In this document: one piece after another, positions 1 through 7,640 of the stretch
How positions within the stretch are numbered: position 1 is the first letter of the stretch
Layout: each line of letters opens with the position of its first letter
Source of the DNA: Clostridia bacterium
GTDB lineage: Bacteria > Bacillota > Clostridia > Christensenellales > UBA1242
Length of the DNA stretch: 33,932 bases
Direction of reading: 5' to 3'
Assembly (NCBI GenBank): GCA_028702545.1
Contig: JAQVOQ010000001.1
Location: 1 to 33,932 of the forward strand
The notes under the pieces: generated by a model
Database searches by the model: none
The model's input: the letters and a program-made list of their open reading frames with translations, nothing else
What the model was told of the DNA's origin: nothing
Program-made: the position numbers and the translations under genes

Positions 1-84
1 ACACTCTTTTTAACGCTGCGCGACACGCCCGATGCCGTGTGTGTCGGGGAACATCAAGTAAACCGTTTTGCCCTTAAAAAATAG
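1..84 (+). CDS. possible 3' end of a truncated gene, GC-rich
   Basis: A frame open at the window edge runs 27 codons to a TAG at 82-84. I do not recognise the peptide, which ends NRFALKK. The first 75 bases are about 53 % GC (40 of 75 by count) and use codons such as CTG, CGC, ACG and CCC that the rest of the window avoids; the composition drops abruptly near base 76. It may be the tail of a real gene, the end of a structured RNA (an 8-bp stem can form at 21-28/39-46), or a foreign or misassembled end. The function is unknown and the coding status is uncertain. Confidence 0.25.
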   Translation, partial: TLFLTLRDTPDAVCVGEHQVNRFALKK

Positions 85-107
85 CTTTAATAATAGTGAA
101 AAAATTA

Positions 108-305
108 TTAAATAGTTTTATTTTTTAAACGATCTGATTTAATTTGTTTTTTAAAAAATTCTTTTTTTGATAAAAATAATATTAAACTAATTGTTCCGCC
201 TACAAAAAATGAAATGATAAAAGCAATTAAATTAAGTCTTACCAACGTTGCTAAAATTATTAACCAAACCGTTAATATAATTAAAATCTTGTCATATTTA
301 CTCAT
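108..305 (-). CDS. small two-helix membrane protein, unknown function
   Basis: A 65-residue protein with two hydrophobic stretches (about residues 7-25 and 27-48) and a basic C-terminal tail rich in lysine, so probably a two-pass membrane protein with its tail in the cytoplasm. An AAAGAGGT ribosome binding site sits a few bases before the ATG at 303-305, which supports a real gene. It is downstream of, and separated by a strong hairpin from, the DivIVA-like gene, so it is probably transcribed alone. No family is recognised and no function is assigned. Confidence 0.6.
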   Translation of the reverse strand: MSKYDKILIILTVWLIILATLVRLNLIAFIISFFVGGTISLILFLSKKEFFKKQIKSDRLKNKTI

Positions 306-420
306 TCAAAATACCTCTTTACTAATTTATAGTTATATTTTATAAAAAAAAGTTACAATACAAAAATTATTATGACAAAATATTATAAAAACTATGTATT
401 ATTATGTAGTTTTTGCAATA

Positions 421-458
421 AATAAAAAAGAAAACAATTATTTGTTTTCTTTTTTATT
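421..458 (-). terminator. terminator of the lgt-divIVA operon
   Basis: A perfect 17-bp stem (421-437 with 442-458) and a 4-base loop, made almost entirely of A and T with poly-T on both sides, lies 7 bases after the stop of the DivIVA-like gene. Its symmetry means it could stop transcription in both directions. Confidence 0.75.
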
Positions 459-464
459 TAAATT

Positions 465-1427
465 TTAATTTTTGCCATCGTTATCATCATCTTCAAAAAA
501 ATTAAAAGCCTTCATAATTTCACCTAAGTCTTCAGTTGGGTTTAATGCTTCCTTTAAGTCAAAGCCCGTTTCATTAGGCTCAGGGTAACCTGCGGCATTT
601 CGTTTTCGTTTTTTAGTAAGTTGTTTGCCGTATGCATTATTTGCAAAACTCTCACTCTCTATATTGTTTACGCTTAAATATTTATCTACTAAATTGTCGT
701 AATCATCTTCTTTGGTTAAAGTAATGTTAGTTATGGGTTTAATTATAGATTTTACGTCACCTAATCTTTTTTCTTCAAGTAAGAAATCATTTTTTACTTT
801 TGTTTTTTCAGCACTTGCTAAACTTGGTCTTTCTGCTCTTTTAATTTGTTTAATTGGGTTTGGCACTTTTATTTCAAAATTGTTAGGTTTTGAAATATAA
901 TTCGTCGGCCTCATGTTTGAATTTCCAACTTTAGATGAACTCATTTTATTAAGCAAGCTCTGAATACCTTCTCTTGCTTTTTCATTATTTGAGCGTTTGA
1001 CACTTTGCATTGAGCTAAAATTTTCTTCAATTGTTTTATCTATCGCTTGAGCAAAACCTTTTAAAATAATTTGTGGGTCAAAATTTTCTTTCATATTTGG
1101 ATTTTTTAATAGCATTTCATTCAAAAAACTTTCCCATTTATTATATAAAAGCCTTAATTTTTTAATTTCTAACTCGTAAATGTCTTTTGAATTTTTTTCA
1201 ATTTCTTGTGCTGTTTCAACAGCAGCAATAAGAGCCCCTGATATATTTTTATCTTTGCTCTTATATTTTATTAATTCTTCTTTTGCTTCTAGCGCTTCTC
1301 GTTTTAATTCGTCAATTCGGTATTTTTGCTGTGATAATTTAACTTCATAATCTTCAACTAAACTATCAACGGTTTTTTGAACCTCATCCCTGTTGTAACC
1401 TTTTTTTTCTATACTAAAGTCTTGCAT
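465..1427 (-). CDS. DivIVA-domain coiled-coil protein
   Basis: A 320-residue protein. The N-terminus has the DivIVA-type signature (F-x-I-x-K-K-G-Y-N-R-D-E-V within the first 20 residues), which in the family binds curved membrane. It is followed by a long charged coiled coil to about residue 120, then a low-complexity tail rich in K, N and S. Family members mark cell poles or septa and organise division, growth or segregation proteins; the tail here is longer than in compact GpsB/DivIVA proteins and probably carries the species-specific partner site. The start is supported by TTAGGAG upstream of ATG 1425-1427. It lies 11 bases after lgt and shares its promoter. Which DivIVA subfamily it belongs to cannot be settled by eye. 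Confidence 0.75.
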   Translation of the reverse strand: MQDFSIEKKGYNRDEVQKTVDSLVEDYEVKLSQQKYRIDELKREALEAKEELIKYKSKDKNISGALIAAVETAQEIEKNSKDIYELEIKKLRLLYNKWESFLNEMLLKNPNMKENFDPQIILKGFAQAIDKTIEENFSSMQSVKRSNNEKAREGIQSLLNKMSSSKVGNSNMRPTNYISKPNNFEIKVPNPIKQIKRAERPSLASAEKTKVKNDFLLEEKRLGDVKSIIKPITNITLTKEDDYDNLVDKYLSVNNIESESFANNAYGKQLTKKRKRNAAGYPEPNETGFDLKEALNPTEDLGEIMKAFNFFEDDDNDGKN

Positions 1428-1438
1428 CTACATAACTC

Positions 1439-2206
1439 CTAATTTTTTATTGCTTTTTGTTTTTTATAATAATAAACGAATAATGCTACTCCAAAAAGTA
1501 CTAACACTATGCTAAGCACTTGACTAACTCTTAAACTAGTGTCGCCTATGTATAAACTATCTGTCCTAAGTCCCTCTATTAAAAATCTGCCTATTCCGTA
1601 ATATACAAGATAAAATGAAGTTATAAAGCCTTTTTTATCAGTTTTTAAAAAGATTAAAATAATCATAACAAATCCAATCAAATTCCACATACTCTCATAA
1701 AAGAATGTTGCCATGTGCCAAGCTCCTTCGGCATCTATAAACACTGCATAAGGAAACCATTGCAAATTAATATCCGTTACAAGTGGTCCAAAAGCTTCTT
1801 GGTTAAAGAAATTTCCCCACCTACCTAAAACTTGGCCTAAAATAAGTGCTGGCACGACTAAATCTGTTAATTTTATCGTATCTATTTTTTTAACTTTTCC
1901 ATAAATGTATAGTGCTATAAATCCACCTATAACGCCTCCATAAATAGCTAAGCCACCATTTTGAAGTGCAAACATTTCAGAGAATGTCCATGCCCTGCCA
2001 CTAAATAATATATAGTATAGCCTTGAACCAATTATAGACAAAGGAAAAACAATAATAACTAAATCATAAGGTAAATCTTTTTTATATCCTTTTCTCTTAG
2101 CAAAAAATGCTACTAAGAAAAGACCTATTATAAAGCCTAAAGCGATAATTAAACCATAAAACTTAACTTCAATTACTGAAATAGTAAAACCGTTTGGCAT
2201 AAACAC
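1439..2206 (-). CDS. lgt: prolipoprotein diacylglyceryl transferase
   Basis: A 255-residue polytopic membrane enzyme that moves diacylglycerol from phosphatidylglycerol onto the lipobox cysteine of prolipoproteins, the first step of lipoprotein maturation. The Lgt signature is clear: GRWGNFFNQEAFG at about residues 128-140, an upstream GGLAIYGGVIGG segment containing the conserved Tyr-Gly, and GIGRFLIEGLRTD near residue 205 with the conserved Arg-Glu. About seven membrane helices fit the family topology and length. AAAGGAG precedes the ATG. A near-perfect vegetative promoter drives it together with the DivIVA-like gene. Its substrates would include the lipoprotein at 22000-23712. Confidence 0.97.
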   Translation of the reverse strand: MFMPNGFTISVIEVKFYGLIIALGFIIGLFLVAFFAKRKGYKKDLPYDLVIIVFPLSIIGSRLYYILFSGRAWTFSEMFALQNGGLAIYGGVIGGFIALYIYGKVKKIDTIKLTDLVVPALILGQVLGRWGNFFNQEAFGPLVTDINLQWFPYAVFIDAEGAWHMATFFYESMWNLIGFVMIILIFLKTDKKGFITSFYLVYYGIGRFLIEGLRTDSLYIGDTSLRVSQVLSIVLVLFGVALFVYYYKKQKAIKN

Positions 2207-2228
2207 TCCTTTTACCTAAACTAATAAA

Positions 2229-2257
2229 ATTATAGTGGTTTAGTGTTTTAATGTCAA
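2229..2257 (-). promoter_or_regulatory. consensus sigma-A promoter of lgt
   Basis: On the minus strand TTGACA (2252-2257) and TATAAT (2229-2234) are separated by exactly 17 bases: both hexamers match consensus perfectly. The ATG of lgt is about 23 bases downstream of the -10 box, so the leader is short. Confidence 0.85.
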
Positions 2258-2332
2258 TAAAACGACTAAAACAAAAAATAATTAAATAATATATTTTATT
2301 ATTGTTTTTAATTTTCGGCACAATATTACAAA

Positions 2333-2354
2333 AAAAAGAGGTTGCCCTCTTTTT
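2333..2354 (-). terminator. terminator of the 318-aa gene
   Basis: A 9-bp stem (2333-2341 with 2346-2354) containing an AGAGG/CCTCT core and a 4-base loop, with a U-run on the minus-strand transcript, lies 24 bases after the stop of the 318-aa gene. Confidence 0.8.
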
Positions 2355-2378
2355 ATAATGTGCTTTATTGTCCTATTT

Positions 2379-3335
2379 TTATAATGTATTTTCTGGAATT
2401 TCTTGATTTTGCTCTTGTTGAGAATTATCTTTACTAGTTTTTTGATTAGCCTTTGCTAGTTTTTCATAATCTCTAGCTAATTTTTCTAGCTCACTTCTTG
2501 AAAAGTCTTTTTGTTGCCTTTGTTCTTTGCCATCTTTAACAAGCGTTTGACTTATGCTTAGTGGATATGAGTCGTTTTTTGTAGTAGCTAGCAAATCATT
2601 AAGCATTAATGCGCTAGCTGAATAAAATATGTCTTTATCTTTAGCGTTTAAATATTCTATTGGTTGGTCAGCTGTTTTACTTGTATAAACATTTAATCTG
2701 TTAAATACAAAATTATTATCCTTTGCTTTATACTTCACGTCTTTTTCTTGTGCTAATTTTTCAAAATAATCCTTTGCCTTTAAACTGCTAGTATGAATCA
2801 TAGAAAAATCATTTAATCTGTGGTTATATCTATTCAAATTTACATATTCTTTTGCAGAATAAGATTTATTTTGTTTATTTGCTACTCGTTCAATCTGTTC
2901 AGGAATCCTTCTAGTATGATTTCCGCGTAAAGATTGGTAATATGGCGCCCTATATTCAACATCTTGCTCGTCTAAATATCTAGATCTTTTTTCAATTGCT
3001 TTAAGCCTTTTATTTTTTGCTCTTTCTGAAAGTCCTTTTTTTGTATATAATTTAGGAAATCTTCTTTGCAAAAATCTTTGAAAAGCGTTTAATTTTTTTC
3101 TATTTCTATGTCTTTCTGAATGTTTTCCGAGTTTTCTACCCGCTGACAACTCTTTGTCATATTGTTCAACTATATTACGATTATATTTTCTGTTTGCACT
3201 AGGACGAATTGTTCTATAGCCTTTTTTAGCAGCTTTTGTTAAAATTTTGTATGCAATAAAGCCGCCGACTGCCATTGCAGCGACTGGGAAAGCCCATAAG
3301 CCTAATATTTGCCATATAGTAAATGATGCTGGCAT
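2379..3335 (-). CDS. basic membrane-anchored protein, possibly linked to the secretion locus
   Basis: A 318-residue protein not assigned to a family. It has one N-terminal membrane helix (about residues 7-28), then a very basic stretch to about residue 120 rich in K, R and N, and a Gln/Glu-rich end. Residues 144-176 (P-x-QIE-R-VA ... YSA-x-x-Y-V-x-L-x-x-Y) resemble residues 117-150 of the 633-aa protein inside the type IV locus, and weaker similarity continues to about residue 250. It is a single-gene unit with its own strong promoter, AGGAGG site and terminator. The basic region could bind nucleic acid or acidic lipid; that is speculation. The shared module suggests a role connected with the secretion locus. 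Confidence 0.6.
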   Translation of the reverse strand: MPASFTIWQILGLWAFPVAAMAVGGFIAYKILTKAAKKGYRTIRPSANRKYNRNIVEQYDKELSAGRKLGKHSERHRNRKKLNAFQRFLQRRFPKLYTKKGLSERAKNKRLKAIEKRSRYLDEQDVEYRAPYYQSLRGNHTRRIPEQIERVANKQNKSYSAKEYVNLNRYNHRLNDFSMIHTSSLKAKDYFEKLAQEKDVKYKAKDNNFVFNRLNVYTSKTADQPIEYLNAKDKDIFYSASALMLNDLLATTKNDSYPLSISQTLVKDGKEQRQQKDFSRSELEKLARDYEKLAKANQKTSKDNSQQEQNQEIPENTL

Positions 3336-3387
3336 ATATACATACCTCCTAAGAGTTAATTTTTTTGCTCTTTTGTTTTATACAATA

Positions 3388-3416
3388 AATATACCACTTT
3401 TACATATGTATGTCAA
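3388..3416 (-). promoter_or_regulatory. sigma-A promoter of the 318-aa gene
   Basis: TTGACA (3411-3416), a 17-base spacer, then TATATT (3388-3393) on the minus strand. The -35 box is preceded by GGTA, as it is in front of the 633-aa gene at 16747-16775. The gene also has a full AGGAGG ribosome binding site at 3345-3350. Confidence 0.8.
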
Positions 3417-3431
3417 TACCTAAACTTTTAA

Positions 3432-3458
3432 AAAATCGCCTTATTTTAAAGCGATTTT
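3432..3458 (-). terminator. terminator of the mazF unit
   Basis: An 8-bp stem AAAATCGC/GCGATTTT (3432-3439 with 3451-3458) with an 11-base loop and a U-run on the minus-strand RNA. The base of the stem overlaps the mazF stop codon. Confidence 0.7.
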
Positions 3459-3798
3459 ATAAGTAACCTAAACTAATAAGCATTGCGTTATTAACTTGCT
3501 CCATTTTATCTATGCCGAGCATACCTATATGCTCTTGCAGACGCCTTTTGTCTATTGTGCGAATTTGTTCTAGTAAGATAACAGAATCTTTGGGAAGTCC
3601 ATAACTCTCAGCATCAAGTTCTATATGTGTTGGCAACTTCGCTTTGTTTATTTGACTAGTAATTGCAGCGACTATAACAGTTGGACTATATTTATTACCT
3701 ATGTCATTTTGCAGTATTAAAACAGGTCTAACTCCTCCCTGTTCGCTACCTATAACGGGGCTTAAATCCGCATAATATAGTTCGCCTCTTTTAATCAT
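3457..3798 (-). CDS. mazF: MazF/PemK-family mRNA interferase toxin
   Basis: A 113-residue toxin of normal family length (compare Bacillus NdoA/YdcE). It has the opening RGELYYADLSPVIGSEQGGVRPVLILQND with the conserved Arg-Gly, Asp-Leu, Gly-Ser-Glu-Gln-Gly and Arg-Pro motifs, followed by the conserved AAITSQ segment and a C-terminal DKRRLQEHIG segment. Family members cut single-stranded mRNA at short motifs and are held inactive by an upstream-encoded antitoxin. The start codon shares one base with the stop of the upstream gene (TAATG), typical of translational coupling in toxin-antitoxin pairs. The location next to acpS recalls the Bacillus acpS-alr-ndoAI-ndoA order, although alr is missing here. 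Confidence 0.95.
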   Translation of the reverse strand: MIKRGELYYADLSPVIGSEQGGVRPVLILQNDIGNKYSPTVIVAAITSQINKAKLPTHIELDAESYGLPKDSVILLEQIRTIDKRRLQEHIGMLGIDKMEQVNNAMLISLGYL

Positions 3799-4046
3799 TA
3801 CCTCTCGTCACTCTCCATTAACCATTTTTCATATCTTTCAAGGTCTTCTTTGTCTATTTGTTGAAACTCCTCATTTAATTCTATACAGCAATCCAAATTG
3901 CCTTGCTCGGCAAAATATTTTGAGTATGCAAGTTCCAACTCATCCTGTGACATTTTATGCAAATGCCCTCTCAAATTGTGATTAATGCTGGTTCTTTTAA
4001 CTCTATTTTGCAAACTGTTAGAATATTTAGATAGTTTTTTAGACAT
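3798..4046 (-). CDS. probable MazF antitoxin, atypical
   Basis: An 82-residue protein directly upstream of and overlapping mazF by one base, so by position the antitoxin. It does not show the ribbon-helix-helix start expected for the Bacillus-type partner (EndoAI) nor an AbrB-type MazE fold that I can recognise. Instead it begins very basic (residues 3-30), has a Cys-Cys pair near residue 53, and ends in an acidic amphipathic helix rich in E and D, the kind of tail that in MazE proteins occupies the toxin's RNA groove. AGGAG precedes the ATG at 4044-4046. The antitoxin role is inferred from position and the acidic tail. Confidence 0.65.
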   Translation of the reverse strand: MSKKLSKYSNSLQNRVKRTSINHNLRGHLHKMSQDELELAYSKYFAEQGNLDCCIELNEEFQQIDKEDLERYEKWLMESDER

Positions 4047-4095
4047 AACATTTATCTCCTATTTTTAGTGTTTTTAAACATAAAATTTAATAAAA

Positions 4096-4120
4096 AAAAC
4101 TATTATCTATTAATAGTTTT
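4096..4120 (-). terminator. terminator after acpS
   Basis: A 10-bp stem AAAACTATTA with its complement (4096-4105 and 4111-4120), 5-base loop, followed on the minus strand by eight U residues. It closes the tyrS-acpS operon and separates it from the toxin-antitoxin pair, which probably has its own promoter just downstream. Confidence 0.7.
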
Positions 4121-4141
4121 CTGATTTATTTTGTGTAACAA

Positions 4142-4507
4142 TTAGTTAATTATACAAATAGCTGTCGCCGTTTTTTTTGTATGAGTTATGCTTATGCTTA
4201 TTTCTTCTATCTTATGGTCTATTAATTTATCCGCTAGCCCATTGTCTAAATTAATATAAGGTGCACCATTATTATTATGATTAACTTCAATAAGTTTTAA
4301 ACTAATGCCTGCACCTATACCTATTTTAAGTGCCTTTAAAAATGCCTCTTTTGCTGCAAAAATACCCGCTATAGTTTCAAACTTAGTAACATTTTTGCCC
4401 ATTACATAGCTTATCTCATACTCGCTAAAATATTTAGTTAAAAAACTTTCAAAATTTTTCATTTTGGCAAATCTTTTTACCAGAACGCTATCTATTCCGA
4501 CTCTCAT
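4142..4507 (-). CDS. acpS: holo-[acyl-carrier-protein] synthase
   Basis: A 121-residue enzyme that transfers 4'-phosphopantetheine from CoA onto a serine of acyl carrier protein, activating fatty acid synthesis. Both family metal/CoA motifs are present: VGID at residues 3-6 and the helix FAAKEAFLKAL at about residues 50-60. The length is normal. It follows recX by 2 bases and has its own GAGGA ribosome binding site, so it is the last gene of the tyrS operon. Confidence 0.94.
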   Translation of the reverse strand: MRVGIDSVLVKRFAKMKNFESFLTKYFSEYEISYVMGKNVTKFETIAGIFAAKEAFLKALKIGIGAGISLKLIEVNHNNNGAPYINLDNGLADKLIDHKIEEISISITHTKKTATAICIIN

Positions 4508-4509
4508 AA

Positions 4510-5115
4510 TTATTCCTCATATCCTTTTAAAAAAGGTTTTATCTCATCATAACTAAAACCCCTTCTCATTAAAAATGCGTAAAGTTTTGTCATTGTTTTT
4601 GATGATTTTTCTTTATTCTTCATATATTTTTGAACTAGTTCCTTAACTACTTCATCTTGCTCCTCAAGGTTACTTAACACTTCATCAATAATTTTTATAC
4701 CAACACCTTTTAACAAAAGCTCTTGTTTTAGTCTTTTTTTGCCTTTTGAGTGACAATATGCAAGTACATAATTTTTTGCAAAAAGTTCATCATTTATATA
4801 ATTGTATTCTTTTAATTTTGCAATAACATAATCTATTGTTTTTTGACCGTAATATTTATCGGACAAATAAGTTTGTATTTGTTTTTGAGTTTTTTGTCTT
4901 TTGCTTATTAAATTTAAAACTTTGTTAAACGCCATTTGTTTTTCGCTTTCAAACTGTAAAAGCGTTAACTCATCTTGTTCTATATCATCTCCCACTTTAA
5001 GTGAGTGTTTTATAACAGTTTCAGCTTGTAGTCCGCAAAAAAACTCACCATCTAAATGAACATTCACACGCTCTTTATTTTTTGTTTGCAATTTTAACTG
5101 AGTAATTTTTGACAT
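4510..5115 (-). CDS. recX: RecX-family regulator of RecA
   Basis: A 201-residue protein with the RecX arrangement: an N-terminal all-beta segment, then three-helix repeats beginning at SKRQKTQKQIQTYL (about residue 70), containing the conserved Y-I-N-D-x-x-F-A (about residues 106-113), a K-x-x-L-K-x-E-L-x-x-K-G motif, and a final repeat ending in RRGFSYDEI. RecX proteins bind RecA filaments and limit recombination activity. No recA is in this window; the gene is in the middle of a housekeeping operon, 2 bases from both neighbours. Confidence 0.88.
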   Translation of the reverse strand: MSKITQLKLQTKNKERVNVHLDGEFFCGLQAETVIKHSLKVGDDIEQDELTLLQFESEKQMAFNKVLNLISKRQKTQKQIQTYLSDKYYGQKTIDYVIAKLKEYNYINDELFAKNYVLAYCHSKGKKRLKQELLLKGVGIKIIDEVLSNLEEQDEVVKELVQKYMKNKEKSSKTMTKLYAFLMRRGFSYDEIKPFLKGYEE

Positions 5116-5117
5116 TT

Positions 5118-5720
5118 TTATTCCTTTATACTGTTTAGAATATAATAACCCTTGTCACGCTCTAATATTTGGCAATTGCCAAACGCTTCTTCTAGCGCCA
5201 ACTTTATACTATCTTTGCCGTGAGATTTTTTTATTACCAAAATTATTTGTCCGCCCTCTTCCAATCTTTCAACCGACTGGCTAATTAAGTTTAGCAATAC
5301 TTGTTTGCCAACCTTAATCGGTGGGTTAGTTATAATAAAATCAAACTTGCCTTCAACTTTTTCAAATAAATCACTGTTTATCACTTCAATATTTTCTGCT
5401 TTATTTAAATAAATATTTTGTTTGCAAAGTCTAATTGCTGTTTTTGTAATATCGCTCATAACAAAATGCGTATCTTTGTAGTGGTCTGCTAAACTTATGC
5501 CAATAGCACCATATCCACAGCCTAAATCTATTGCTCTACTTCCAAGCGTTTTAAAGTTTTTTATAATAGTAGAAATAAGCACTTTTGTGCCATAATCCAC
5601 TTGATTTTTAGAAAAAACATTGTTGCAAGACTGAAAAGTATATTTTTTTTTATTTATATAATCTTCTGTTAAAAAATAATCATCTTCATTTCTTTCTATA
5701 TCTTCAAAATAGTGACTCAT
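5118..5720 (-). CDS. class I SAM methyltransferase, RsmC/YbxB-like
   Basis: A 200-residue methyltransferase resembling the single-domain Firmicutes YbxB group, related to the C-terminal half of RsmC that methylates a guanine N2 in 16S rRNA. The S-adenosylmethionine loop is IDLGCGYGAIGI (about residues 65-76), an acidic residue follows at MSD, and the catalytic motif NPPI is at about residues 134-137, typical of exocyclic-amine methyltransferases. The start codon overlaps the yigZ stop (ATGA), indicating translational coupling. The rRNA substrate is inferred from the family; the precise target is not shown. Confidence 0.85.
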   Translation of the reverse strand: MSHYFEDIERNEDDYFLTEDYINKKKYTFQSCNNVFSKNQVDYGTKVLISTIIKNFKTLGSRAIDLGCGYGAIGISLADHYKDTHFVMSDITKTAIRLCKQNIYLNKAENIEVINSDLFEKVEGKFDFIITNPPIKVGKQVLLNLISQSVERLEEGGQIILVIKKSHGKDSIKLALEEAFGNCQILERDKGYYILNSIKE

Positions 5721-6337
5721 TTTTTCTCCTTTAATATTGTTTTTATAAAATTTAATTCAACCTCTTTGTTAAAAATATTATTTAAAAATTCTTGTAAAAG
5801 ATTTTTATTTTCTTCTAAAACAACTAAATCAACTATTACTTGCTCGTCATACTGCTTTTTTGTTATTTCAAAAAAATCTGGTTGTTTTATTTTATCTAAA
5901 CTACTCGCCTCGTCATAACTTAATTGCATTTGATACTCTTTCATACTGATGTATTCGCTTATTTTTACGCCCTTCAAACTTTCGCTTGCCGTTTTACCAT
6001 AAGCCCTAATTAACCCGCCAGCACCCAGTTTAATGCCTCCAAAATAGCGAATAACGGCAATTATGATATTGTTTAACTGTTGTTTTTTTATAATGTTTAA
6101 AATTGGTAGCCCAGCAGTGCCAGTCGGTTCATTATCATCAAAACATTTTTCATCATTTTTTTCTAGAATATAGCCGTAGCAAATATGATTTGCACCTGAA
6201 TAATGACTTTTTAATTTATCTAAAAAATTTTGCACCTGCTCTTTTGTATTAACATGTGCACATATGCCTATAAATTTACTTTTTTTAATAATAAGCTCGG
6301 CATTATTCTCCGAGCTTATCGTTTTATAAAAATTCAC
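5717..6337 (-). CDS. yigZ: YigZ/IMPACT-family protein
   Basis: A 206-residue member of the UPF0029/IMPACT family. The hallmark region is present: NHICYGY, the DDNEPTGTAGLPIL motif (about residues 69-82) and IAVIRYFGGIKLGAGGLIRAYG (about residues 94-115). A smaller C-terminal domain follows, as in bacterial YigZ. Eukaryotic relatives influence translation control through GCN1; the bacterial role is poorly defined. It lies directly against tyrS with no gap and overlaps the downstream methyltransferase gene by four bases. Confidence 0.93.
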   Translation of the reverse strand: MNFYKTISSENNAELIIKKSKFIGICAHVNTKEQVQNFLDKLKSHYSGANHICYGYILEKNDEKCFDDNEPTGTAGLPILNIIKKQQLNNIIIAVIRYFGGIKLGAGGLIRAYGKTASESLKGVKISEYISMKEYQMQLSYDEASSLDKIKQPDFFEITKKQYDEQVIVDLVVLEENKNLLQEFLNNIFNKEVELNFIKTILKEKK

Positions 6338-7552
6338 TTAAAAATTCACCTTTAAATGTAGTTTTTTGCCCTTGTGGATAACAAAAGTTTTTGCCGTTAG
6401 TTCATCTTGAGTTAAACCCTCATCAAAGTTTAATATAATTCGCCCATCAATTCTAACAGCTCTTGCTTCAATTAAAGTTCTTGCTTGACTTTTGCTTTTG
6501 CAAATATTGGTTAAAACCAGAATTTCAATTATGCTCTCGTCCCCCGTTAAAACTAACTTCACGCTCGGCATATTTTCAACATTTCCATTTTTAAAAGCTG
6601 CCTCGCTTTGTTTTTGCGCTTCTTTAGCATCTTCCTCGCCATGCAAAAGTTTTACAAACTCATAAGCCAACACTTCTTTTGCAATATTAATTCGTTCATC
6701 TTCAAATTTTGTTAACTCGTCAATTTTTTCTATACTTAAAAAAGTCATTCTTTTTAAATATTCAGCAACTTTGCTATCTTCGGTATTCCTTAAATATTGA
6801 AAAATCTCATAAGGAGTAGTTTTTTGTTTATCTATCCATAAAGCACCTTTTGCACTTTTGCCCATTTTAGTACCATCGGCCTTTAATAATAGAGGAAGAG
6901 TAAGTGCAAACGCTTTTTTAGATTCTTTTCTGCGGATTAAATCAGCGCCCGCTAAAATGTTTGCCCATTGGTCATCTCCACCCATTTGCACACTAATATT
7001 ATACTTTCTGTTTAAATGCAAAAAGTCATAGGCTTGCATCGGCATATAATTAAGTTCTAAAAATGTTAAGCCCTTATCCCAACGGCTTTTAAAACATTCA
7101 AAACCAAGCATTCGGTTTACGCTCATATCAGCACCAATTTCTCTTAACATATCAATATATTTAAGTTTAAGAAGCCAATCGGCATTATTTACAATAACTG
7201 CACTATTTGCACCGCTAAAACTTAAATATTTTTTAAGTTGTCTAGCTATGCTTTTAGAATTAGCCTCTATTTGTTTAGGAGTTAACATACTCCTCATATC
7301 GCTTCTTCCACTAGGGTCGCCGACATAAGCTGTACCGCCACCTATTAAAATATAAGGTTTATGGCCTGCTAATTGCAAGTGCTTCATTAAAAGAATTGGC
7401 AAAAAGTGACCTATTGTCAAACTGTCGGCAGTAGGGTCAAAGCCTGCATAAAAAGAAACCATACCGCTTGATAATTCCTCTTTTAATTCTTCTTCAAAAA
7501 CAACTTGTTTTATAAAGCCTCTTTCTTTTAAAATGTCTAATATATCATCCAT
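6338..7552 (-). CDS. tyrS: tyrosyl-tRNA synthetase
   Basis: A 404-residue class I synthetase that charges tRNA-Tyr. The Rossmann fold has PTADSLTIGHFLP (the HIGH-type motif, about residues 41-53), the tyrosine pocket GGGTAYVGDPSGR, the QMGGDDQW helix, and a KMSKS-type loop KMGKS at about residue 229. The C-terminus is an S4-like RNA-binding domain (SQARTLIEARAVRIDGRII). It is first in a five-gene operon with yigZ, the methyltransferase, recX and acpS. AGGAG precedes the ATG. The leader between the promoter and start is only about 30 bases, too short for a T-box. Confidence 0.97.
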   Translation of the reverse strand: MDDILDILKERGFIKQVVFEEELKEELSSGMVSFYAGFDPTADSLTIGHFLPILLMKHLQLAGHKPYILIGGGTAYVGDPSGRSDMRSMLTPKQIEANSKSIARQLKKYLSFSGANSAVIVNNADWLLKLKYIDMLREIGADMSVNRMLGFECFKSRWDKGLTFLELNYMPMQAYDFLHLNRKYNISVQMGGDDQWANILAGADLIRRKESKKAFALTLPLLLKADGTKMGKSAKGALWIDKQKTTPYEIFQYLRNTEDSKVAEYLKRMTFLSIEKIDELTKFEDERINIAKEVLAYEFVKLLHGEEDAKEAQKQSEAAFKNGNVENMPSVKLVLTGDESIIEILVLTNICKSKSQARTLIEARAVRIDGRIILNFDEGLTQDELTAKTFVIHKGKKLHLKVNF

Positions 7553-7584
7553 TCATTTAATCTCCTAGTACATTTATGCCATTA

Positions 7585-7613
7585 ATTATATCATTAACTT
7601 TATAATTAATCAA
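7585..7613 (-). promoter_or_regulatory. promoter of the tyrS-acpS operon
   Basis: Minus-strand TTGATT (7608-7613), 17-base spacer, then a perfect TATAAT (7585-7590). The downstream genes follow with gaps of at most two bases, so one transcript probably runs to the terminator at 4096-4120. Confidence 0.75.
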
Positions 7614-7640
7614 ACATTTAAAGTTTTAAGTTACTCCAAT

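Noticed and set aside
7553..7640. T-box leader for tyrS
   Set aside because: The promoter leaves only about 30 bases before the start codon, too short for the stem I and antiterminator structures.
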